In this document: positions 1-5,022 of the stretch, in pieces
Numbering within the stretch: the stretch's first letter is position 1
Layout of the letters: every line of letters begins with the position of its first letter
Assembly: GCA_030593425.1 (NCBI GenBank)
Contig: JAUVHF010000015.1
Location: 1-16,734 of the forward strand
Length of the DNA: 16,734 nucleotides
Reading direction: 5' to 3'
From: Anaerolineales bacterium
GTDB lineage: Bacteria > Chloroflexota > Anaerolineae > UBA7937
The notes under the pieces: model-generated
The model's database searches: none
Told to the model about the DNA's origin: nothing
What the model saw: only the letters and a program-made list of their open reading frames with translations
Position numbers and translations under genes: made by a program

Positions 1-990
1 GATGCCCAGCGCCGGATAGTCAGTCTCCATGGGTCACTCCATGGGTTATCCGGTTCCCTGGGCCATTTTTGTGGGGATATCTTCCAGCCATCCTCCCGGG
101 TTGGGAGAAAAGTTTGTGAGGAGGGGTGCATCTTATCGCGGGCTATGGAGGAGGGTCCTCTTTTCTCGTCCCCGGTAGAGTGTATGGAGACTAGGGAGAA
201 GGTTCACACTCCTACACATGGCGTGGCAGCGCCGGTTCGGGGTACAGGGGATGAAGTTCAAGGGGCCCTCCTCGCCTTTTGGAACTCCCGTCCGCCTTAT
301 GCTCACTCTGGAGGGGATGATTATCTCTGCCTAGTCTCTCACGACATGCGGGCCTCCCTTACCAATATCATGGCCGCTGCCCAGACGGGGATGCGTGATC
401 CTGGGACTAGGGAGCCTGTTCGGCGCGAACTTTTGGGTATCATCTTCGAAGAGGCTGGAAGGCTCACCCGTTTCCTGGAGAAGATGGTGCGGGTCTCGGC
501 TTTGGAGGGAGGGGGGCTAAAACCTCACCATCGCCAACTGGTGTTTCGTTCCCTGGTGAGCAAAGCCCTGGCTCGGCAAGGCCGCCGCCGAGGAGCCCAC
601 CGCTTCGAATTTTGGTCTCATGAAGATGGCTTGCACATTCTGGCCGATGAAGAGTGGACGATTTTCATCCTCGATAACCTGTTAGACAACGCCATCAAGT
701 ACTCACCATCTAGAAGTACCATCAAGATCGAGATCCAACCTCTGGATGGGGAGTTCGCCTCGGTCTCGGTCACCGATTCAGGAAAGGGGATCCCCGAGGA
801 AGATATCCCTCATATCTTTGACAAGTTCTATCGGGTCAGAGAAGGTGGGGGTCGGGAGCCCGACGGGTTCGGTCTGGGCCCATATTTGGCCAAAAAGTTG
901 GTGGAGGCCCAAGGGGGAAATATCTGGGCGGAGAGTAAAAGGGGGCAAGGCTCCAAGTTCAGTTTTACTTTGCCCCTTTGGCCTCCCTAG
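1..990 (+). CDS. PAS-domain sensor histidine kinase (5' end outside window)
   Basis: Soluble sensor kinase that should autophosphorylate on His and pass phosphate to a response regulator. The frame has no stop from base 1, so the ATG at 145 is probably internal. Codons before it read as PAS sequence (RRIVSLHGSLHGLSG, then CGDIF), and the PAS end (VAAPVRG, then ALLAFW) lies after it. Residues are numbered from the first codon in the window. The PAS domain covers about 1-97, with Cys24, Cys39 and Cys43. The H-box SHDMRASL has His114, with Ser where Pro is usual. The N-box DNLLDNAIKYSP has Asn230. G1 is DSGKGIP (259-265), the F-box is FDKFYR and G2 is GFGLG (289-293). No membrane segment is visible, so it is likely a cytoplasmic sensor. 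The two response regulators follow directly, making a cassette. The kinase assignment is firm; the ligand is unknown and a redox role is only suggested by the cysteines. Confidence 0.9.
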   Translation, partial: DAQRRIVSLHGSLHGLSGSLGHFCGDIFQPSSRVGRKVCEEGCILSRAMEEGPLFSSPVECMETREKVHTPTHGVAAPVRGTGDEVQGALLAFWNSRPPYAHSGGDDYLCLVSHDMRASLTNIMAAAQTGMRDPGTREPVRRELLGIIFEEAGRLTRFLEKMVRVSALEGGGLKPHHRQLVFRSLVSKALARQGRRRGAHRFEFWSHEDGLHILADEEWTIFILDNLLDNAIKYSPSRSTIKIEIQPLDGEFASVSVTDSGKGIPEEDIPHIFDKFYRVREGGGREPDGFGLGPYLAKKLVEAQGGNIWAESKRGQGSKFSFTLPLWPP

Positions 991-1040
991 AGGAGGAGGG
1001 CGCGGGGAGGCCGCTCCTTAAGGGAACCGGAGAGGGTTTG

Positions 1041-1788
1041 GTGCTAGAGAGAAGGGTGACAGACCATAGAGCAAAGATCCTAATCATGGAGGACGATCCG
1101 GCCCTAGTGAGGTTGCTCAGCCTCAACTTGGAGGGTGAGGGGTACACCGTTAACTCCGCTGGCGACGGCATCGAAGGTTTGAGGTTAGCCTTCGAGGAAA
1201 AGCCCGACCTGGTCGTCCTGGATGTCATGATGCCGGTCACGGATGGTTGGGGGGTCTGTCAGAGGTTGCGGGAGGTTTGCGATGTTCCCATCCTCAGGCT
1301 CACTTGCCGCAGCGATCTCCGAGACAAGGTACGAGGCCTTTCTATGGGAGCCGATGACTACCTGCCTAAGCCTTTCGACATAGAGGAGCTTCTCTTGCGT
1401 ATCGAGGCCCTTCTCCGCCGCAGCAGGTGGCGGCCCTACGTCGCCAGGCCCACCACCTTCGATGACGGGAACCTATTGGTGAATCTGGAGATCAGGGAGG
1501 TAAGACGCGGGAAGGAGCGGGTGGAATTGACACCCACGGAGTTCCGTCTGCTCGCTTGCTTCATTCGAAACCCGGGACGGGTGTTGAGCAAAGAGTATCT
1601 TCTCTCCCAGGTATGGGGGCCGGAATATGTTGAAGCCCTCCATTTATGCGAAGGTCTACGTGAGACATCTGCGGCGAAAGATCGAGGATGCCCCCACTCA
1701 TCCCCGATACATATTGACGGAGAGGGGGGTGGGATATCGGTTCGCCCCTCAGGCTGTATTGGATCGGTTTTCTGCCCCAGGAGCATGA
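1041..1788 (+). CDS. OmpR/PhoB-family response regulator, frameshifted in the DNA-binding domain
   Basis: Transcriptional regulator with a receiver domain followed by a winged helix. I chose the GTG at 1041 because GGAGAGGG precedes it; an in-frame TTG at 978 overlaps the kinase and has no Shine-Dalgarno. The receiver has the acidic pocket EDD (17-19), phospho-acceptor Asp61 in LDVMMP, Thr88 and Lys110 in LPKPF, so it looks fully phosphorylatable. The winged helix starts near LTPTEFRLL. After Ala199 (codon 1635-1637) the frame breaks at a CCC run (1636-1638). As written it runs on in the wrong frame to a stop at 1832, overlapping the next gene. Dropping one C restores SIYAKVYVRHLRRKIE and YILTERGVGYRF, ending at TGA 1786-1788, 12 nt before the next gene. 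The corrected length is 248 aa, normal for the family. It is either a sequencing or assembly error or a real recent inactivation. Confidence 0.85.
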
Positions 1789-1800
1789 GATTCGAGATCG

Positions 1801-2511
1801 ATGGACAAAAAGATCTTACTTGCAGGGAGTGACATGGCTCTCTTGAAACGTCTAGAGGAGGTTCTCCGAGAGAGAGGATATAGGGTAGGAAAGACCTATT
1901 CTTTAGACCAGGCTCTCTGGCAACTTTTTCATTATTCTCCCCAATTGGTGATCATCCAAGGGGATACCACATCTTTTCCCTTAAACGGGCCGGAGGCCTG
2001 CCGCCGCATAAGGGAGGTCTCCCGGGTGCCCGTCATAACCCTCTCCTCTAGCAAAGTGGAGAGACTGAGAAGCCTGGAACTGGGAGCCGACGACTCCCTT
2101 CCGAGGCCTCTGGATGTGGAGGAACTCCTCGCTCGGGTGGCAGCTCTTCTGCGGCGCACGGATCGAGAGACAGTGGAATCTAGGCTTTCCATCTATTCCG
2201 CTCCTGGGATCTGGGTTAACTTCGATAGCCATGAGGTAAGCATAGGCGACAAAGTCGTGCGGCTCACGCCAGGGGAGTTCCGCTTGTTGGAATACTCAGT
2301 CCGCAACGCCGGACAGATCCTGACCCACGAACAACTCCTGGAGGCGATCTCTGCCCACCTTTCTAGGTCGAACATGGGGGTCCTTCGTCAATATATTTCC
2401 CGACTACGAGGAAAGATAGAGGTAGATCCCGCCCTTCCCAGTCTCATCATTACCCACCGGGGGCTAGGATATTCTTTCTCTCCGGAAGGCGGGTGGGAGG
2501 GTGGATCTTGA
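1801..2511 (+). CDS. Atypical OmpR-type response regulator with degenerate receiver
   Basis: A 236-aa protein with receiver fold (about 3-118) and OmpR/PhoB winged helix (about 153-228; RLTPGEFRLLEY, then RQYISRLRGKIE and THRGLGYSF). The receiver lacks key catalytic residues. The acidic pocket reads AGSD with a single Asp11. The phospho-acceptor position reads LVIIQ, giving Gln53 instead of Asp, although Asp55 lies two residues on. The switch Thr is Ser82, and the conserved Lys is Arg102 (LPRPLD). The scaffold is otherwise well kept (GADDSL, EELLARVAALLRR), so this looks like an atypical, probably phosphorylation-independent regulator rather than decay. It starts 12 nt after the corrected end of the previous regulator and is the last gene before a terminator. 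The winged helix appears intact, so DNA binding is expected; targets are unknown, with the 11-bp repeats just downstream as the obvious candidates. Confidence 0.88.
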   Translation: MDKKILLAGSDMALLKRLEEVLRERGYRVGKTYSLDQALWQLFHYSPQLVIIQGDTTSFPLNGPEACRRIREVSRVPVITLSSSKVERLRSLELGADDSLPRPLDVEELLARVAALLRRTDRETVESRLSIYSAPGIWVNFDSHEVSIGDKVVRLTPGEFRLLEYSVRNAGQILTHEQLLEAISAHLSRSNMGVLRQYISRLRGKIEVDPALPSLIITHRGLGYSFSPEGGWEGGS

Positions 2512-2543
2512 TGGGAGAGTAACTAGGCCTCCGTTTCCTCGCT

Positions 2544-2614
2544 CTCTGGGCCGGGTTGGAAGCTCCACGGCGATTAACGCCGTCCTCTCCTACAACCTGG
2601 CCCAGAGTATTTTT
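2544..2614 (+). terminator. Composite hairpin terminator after the regulatory cassette
   Basis: The outer arms CTCTGGGCCGGGTTG (2544-2558) and CAACCTGGCCCAGAG (2593-2607) pair over 15 bp with one G-U. Inside is a second hairpin, ACGGCG-ATTAA-CGCCGT (2567-2583). A T-rich tract TATTTTT (2608-2614) follows at once. The layout fits an intrinsic terminator ending the kinase/regulator transcript 33 nt after its last stop codon, separating it from fhs. Confidence 0.8.
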
Positions 2615-2642
2615 CCCCTCCTCTTCTAGCCCGGTTTTTCCG

Positions 2643-2686
2643 CTTTGACCTGATTTTGACCTGATTTTGACCTCCTTTTGACTTGC
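2643..2686 (+). repeat. Four tandem 11-bp direct repeats, TTTTGACCTGA-like
   Basis: The units are CTTTGACCTGA (2643), TTTTGACCTGA (2654), TTTTGACCTCC (2665) and TTTTGACTTGC (2676). The core TTGAC occurs at 2645, 2656, 2667 and 2678, exactly 11 bp apart each time. Direct repeats of this period place identical contacts on one face of the helix and are the usual operator form for OmpR/PhoB-family tandem dimers. The array lies between the OmpR-type regulator genes and fhs, and its last unit overlaps a possible -35 element. The function as an operator is inferred; the repeat itself is directly visible. Confidence 0.85.
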
Positions 2687-2706
2687 TTATGGTATGGTAG
2701 TTGTTT
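2678..2706 (+). promoter_or_regulatory. Possible weak promoter of fhs
   Basis: TTGACT (2678-2683) is a good -35 box and falls in the fourth 11-bp repeat. At 17 bp spacing the -10 position (2701-2706) reads TTGTTT, a poor match, and no better hexamer sits at an allowed spacing. A good -35 with a weak -10 next to a repeat array would suit an activator-dependent promoter, but the exact start is uncertain. Confidence 0.35.
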
Positions 2707-2730
2707 AGTAGGGCTGCTCATATATCCAAA

Positions 2731-2736
2731 AGGAGG
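2731..2736 (+). promoter_or_regulatory. Ribosome binding site deciding the fhs start
   Basis: AGGAGG lies 7 nt before ATG 2744. This rules out the in-frame TTG at 2678, which sits inside the repeat array and has no Shine-Dalgarno. Confidence 0.85.
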
Positions 2737-2743
2737 CACAAAA

Positions 2744-4483
2744 ATGCTATCTGATCTAGAGATCGCTCAAGCGGCGAAATTACGACCCATCTTGGAGATC
2801 GCCGAGGAACTGGAGCTGGGGGAGGATGACCTGGACCTCTACGGCAAATATAAGGCCAAGGTCCATCTGGATGTCCTTGAAAGACTCAAGGATCGGCCCA
2901 ACGGCAAATACATTGATGTCACGGCTATCACTCCGACCCCTCTGGGCGAAGGAAAGACCGTGACCACCATTGGTGTAAGCCAGGGCCTGAACTACATCGG
3001 CAAGAAAGTATTCACCGTTATCCGGCAACCTTCTCAGGGTCCCACTTTCGGCATCAAGGGTGGGGCGGCCGGTGGCGGCTACTCCCAGATCGTGCCCATG
3101 GAGGATTTCAACCTCCACCTCACCGGCGATATCCACGCCGTGGGTGCAGCCCATAATCTCCTCGCGGCGGCGATAGATGCCCGCATCATGCACGAAGATT
3201 GGCAGACCGATGAGCAGTTAGCCAAGAGAGGGCTCACTCGACTGGATATCGACCCCTATAGCATCACCTGGAACCGGGTGGTGGATGTCAACGACCGGGC
3301 CCTGCGGAACGTCATCATAGGCTTGGGCACCAAGTGGGATGGCCGTCCTCGCCGGTCAGGTTTCGACATCACCGTAGCCTCCGAAGTGATGGCCATCTTA
3401 GCCTTAACCACCGACCTCTTCGACCTGCGGGAGCGGCTGGGCAGAATCGTCATCGGCACCAACAAGAAGAGGAACCCTGTCACGGCCGAAGAGTTGGGCG
3501 TGGCTGGCGCGATGACGGTGTTGATGAAAGAGGCCCTCATGCCCAACCTGATGCAGACTTTGGAACACAGTCCGGCTTTCGTCCATGCCGGCCCCTTCGC
3601 CAACATAGCCCATGGTAACTCCTCCATCATCGCTGACAAGATTGGGCTGAAACTGGTTCCTGATGGTTACCTGGTCACCGAGTCCGGCTTCGGCGCCGAC
3701 TGCGGCATGGAGAAATTCTTCGACATCAAGTGCCGCTATAGCGGATTGGTCCCCAACTGCGTGGTCATGGCGGCCACGGTCAGAGCCCTGAAGATGCATG
3801 GAGGCGGACCAAAGGTGGTGGCTGGCAGGCCCTTGGACCCGGCGTATCAGGAAGAAAACCTGGAACTGCTGGAAAAGGGGTTGGACAATCTGAAAGCCAA
3901 CATCGGGATCGCTAAGCGGTTTGGCATTCCCGTGGTCGTCGCCGTCAACAGATTCAGTTCTGACACCGATGCTGAGGTCGAGATGATCAGGCAAGCGGCG
4001 CTGGACTTTGGCGCTGAGGACGCGGTGGAGAGCAACGTCTGGGCCAAGGGTGGCGAAGGTGGTGCCGCCCTGGCTGAAGCGGTGGTGAAGGCTTGCGAAA
4101 AGCCCAGTGACTTCAAGTTCCTCTATCCTTTGGATATCTCCATCAAGGAGAAGATCGAGACCATCGCCACCAAGGTCTATGGGGCTGATGGAGTGGACTA
4201 TTCGGCTGCGGCAGAGAGGAAGATCAACCTCTACACCAAGTTTGGCTATGACAAGTTGCCTATCAATATGGCTAAGACCCACCTCTCCCTCTCCCACGAC
4301 CCAGCACGGAAGGGCGTGCCCAAGAACTACACCCTGCCTATCCCTGACATCAGGGCTTCGGTAGGTGCGGGCTTCCTGTATCCGCGCTGCGGCGAGATGC
4401 GCACCATGCCCGGTTTGCCTTCCCGCCCCGTTTTCATGGACGTGGATATCGATGAGGAGGGGAAGACGGTAGGGCTCTTCTAA
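2744..4483 (+). CDS. fhs: Formate-tetrahydrofolate ligase, eukaryote-like type
   Basis: Catalyses formate + ATP + THF to 10-formyl-THF, the ATP-using step of the methyl branch, in the cytoplasm. The product is 579 aa, slightly longer than the clostridial enzyme. The P-loop-type motif TPLGEGKT is at 65-72. It is followed by RQPSQGP (94-100), GIKGGAAGGGYSQ, NLHLTGDIHA, GPFANIAHGNSSII, GFGAD and, near the C terminus, MAKTHLSLSH, IRASVGAGFLYP and TMPGLPSRP. From memory, these match the synthetase domain of eukaryotic C1-THF synthase (MTHFD1) much better than the Moorella type, which has REPSLGP and MAKTQYSFSD at those places. It has its own start region with repeats and is followed by a possible terminator, so it may be transcribed apart from the acs genes. 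The methylene-THF dehydrogenase/cyclohydrolase part of MTHFD1 is absent; this is a single-domain ligase. Function is confident. Confidence 0.97.
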   Translation: MLSDLEIAQAAKLRPILEIAEELELGEDDLDLYGKYKAKVHLDVLERLKDRPNGKYIDVTAITPTPLGEGKTVTTIGVSQGLNYIGKKVFTVIRQPSQGPTFGIKGGAAGGGYSQIVPMEDFNLHLTGDIHAVGAAHNLLAAAIDARIMHEDWQTDEQLAKRGLTRLDIDPYSITWNRVVDVNDRALRNVIIGLGTKWDGRPRRSGFDITVASEVMAILALTTDLFDLRERLGRIVIGTNKKRNPVTAEELGVAGAMTVLMKEALMPNLMQTLEHSPAFVHAGPFANIAHGNSSIIADKIGLKLVPDGYLVTESGFGADCGMEKFFDIKCRYSGLVPNCVVMAATVRALKMHGGGPKVVAGRPLDPAYQEENLELLEKGLDNLKANIGIAKRFGIPVVVAVNRFSSDTDAEVEMIRQAALDFGAEDAVESNVWAKGGEGGAALAEAVVKACEKPSDFKFLYPLDISIKEKIETIATKVYGADGVDYSAAAERKINLYTKFGYDKLPINMAKTHLSLSHDPARKGVPKNYTLPIPDIRASVGAGFLYPRCGEMRTMPGLPSRPVFMDVDIDEEGKTVGLF

Positions 4484-4495
4484 AGCCTCTCCCTT

Positions 4496-4529
4496 GGAGG
4501 GGGTGCCCAGAGTATCCCCTCCTCCTTTT
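4496..4529 (+). terminator. Possible weak terminator after fhs
   Basis: GGAGGGG (4496-4502) and CCCCTCC (4516-4522) form a 7-bp GC-rich stem with a 13-nt loop. A pyrimidine tract TCCTTTT (4523-4529) follows. The T-run is short, so termination may be partial. The tract overlaps the TTTTGACC motif at 4526. Confidence 0.5.
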
Positions 4530-4534
4530 GACCT
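4521..4534 (+). promoter_or_regulatory. Recurrence of the fhs repeat motif upstream of the acs operon
   Basis: CCTCCTTTTGAC (4521-4532) is identical to 2671-2682 in the repeat array before fhs, and TTTTGACCT (4526-4534) equals the core of its second and third units. It lies about 24-36 bp upstream of the -35 box of the operon promoter. This suggests a shared regulator for fhs and the CODH/ACS operon. Only one clear unit is present here; a weaker ACCT follows 10 bp on. Part of the match is pyrimidine tract that could serve the preceding terminator. Confidence 0.5.
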
Positions 4535-4540
4535 AATTGC

Positions 4541-4591
4541 ACCTTAATTATCCAGTTTGACAGGAGTGTCGGTTAGAGGCATAATTAAGGT
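4541..4591 (+). repeat. Perfect 11-bp inverted repeat bracketing the operon promoter
   Basis: ACCTTAATTAT (4541-4551) and its exact reverse complement ATAATTAAGGT (4581-4591) are separated by 29 bp. Arm centres are 40 bp apart. One arm ends 5 bp before the -35 box and the other overlaps the -10 box. Transcription should begin near or just after the second arm, so the pair cannot form an RNA hairpin and is better read as a paired protein-binding operator. Confidence 0.75.
4557..4585 (+). promoter_or_regulatory. Sigma-70-type promoter of the HMA-cooS-acs operon
   Basis: TTGACA (4557-4562, consensus) and CATAAT (4580-4585, 5 of 6) are separated by exactly 17 bp. The predicted start is around 4591-4593, giving a leader of about 45 nt before the first gene, with AGGAGGT at 4624-4630. 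This is the best promoter match I see in the window. Confidence 0.75.
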
Positions 4592-4635
4592 ACGACCTTT
4601 TCTCTTGCCCTAGTTCACAATTGAGGAGGTGAAAA

Positions 4636-4968
4636 TTGGTGGAGCGGGTTATCTATGAGGTGCCTTCTCTCTACGCCGACCACCATGTGGTGGCGGTGCG
4701 GAAGGCGTTGGCTGATTTGGAGGGGGTGGAGGAGATCGAGGTTAGCGCTGCCTTCCAGGAGGTGAGGGTCTCTTATGATCCTGAGAAGAGTTCGCCCTCA
4801 GCCATTGAGGAGCGGCTGAAGGAGGCGGGTTATCCCCCCGGCGAGGAGGGGATAAGCCTCCCGTTCCAGAGCGGGAAGGGGGATCCAGCCTGGAAGAGCC
4901 TAGGCCTGCGCGAGATCCATACCAACCCCGTCGATCTGGAGACGTCAGGCGAATTCCGGCTATATTAG
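4636..4968 (+). CDS. Small HMA-fold protein lacking the CxxC metal site
   Basis: A 110-aa protein. Residues 3-67 follow the heavy-metal-associated (HMA) beta-alpha-beta-beta-alpha-beta pattern: VIYEVPS, then a helix to LADLEGVEEIEV, EVRVSYDP and AIEERLKEAGY. The loop that normally carries GMxCxxC reads PSLYADHH (10-17), and the protein contains no cysteine at all. His16 and His17 are therefore possible metal ligands, or it does not bind copper-type metals. The last 40 or so residues match nothing I know. The start is TTG 4636 or GTG 4639; AGGAGGT at 4624-4630 is 5 or 8 nt away, so the choice is open. It leads the CODH/ACS operon where nickel-handling proteins such as CooC, CooJ or AcsF are often encoded, so a Ni-delivery or assembly role is tempting but unproven. 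Confidence 0.85.
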   Translation: MVERVIYEVPSLYADHHVVAVRKALADLEGVEEIEVSAAFQEVRVSYDPEKSSPSAIEERLKEAGYPPGEEGISLPFQSGKGDPAWKSLGLREIHTNPVDLETSGEFRLY

Positions 4969-5010
4969 GCCACTTATGTAGGCTTGTCGGGGAATGGATA
5001 GCCTTCTATG

Positions 5011-5016
5011 GAGGAG
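5011..5016 (+). promoter_or_regulatory. Ribosome binding site deciding the cooS start
   Basis: GAGGAG lies 6 nt before ATG 5023. The upstream in-frame ATG at 5008 overlaps this site and has no Shine-Dalgarno of its own, so 5023 is preferred. Confidence 0.7.
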
Positions 5017-5022
5017 AATAGT

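Noticed and set aside
145..147. ATG 145 as the true start of the histidine kinase
   Set aside because: The frame is open to base 1 and the codons before 145 encode recognisable PAS sequence, so the gene starts outside the window.
978..1040. TTG at 978 as start of the first response regulator
   Set aside because: No Shine-Dalgarno, overlaps the kinase stop, and adds a non-conserved N-terminal tail; GTG 1041 has GGAGAGGG upstream.
2678..2743. TTG at 2678 as start of fhs
   Set aside because: It falls inside the 11-bp repeats and the probable -35 box. ATG 2744 has a consensus AGGAGG 7 nt upstream.
2512..2743. THF-type or other riboswitch before fhs
   Set aside because: The gap is accounted for by the terminator, repeat array and ribosome site, and I see no recognisable riboswitch core.
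3404..4297. Long minus-strand open frame (297 codons) opposite fhs
   Set aside because: It lies entirely within a gene with unmistakable conserved motifs, its product matches no family I know, and it is a codon-bias shadow.
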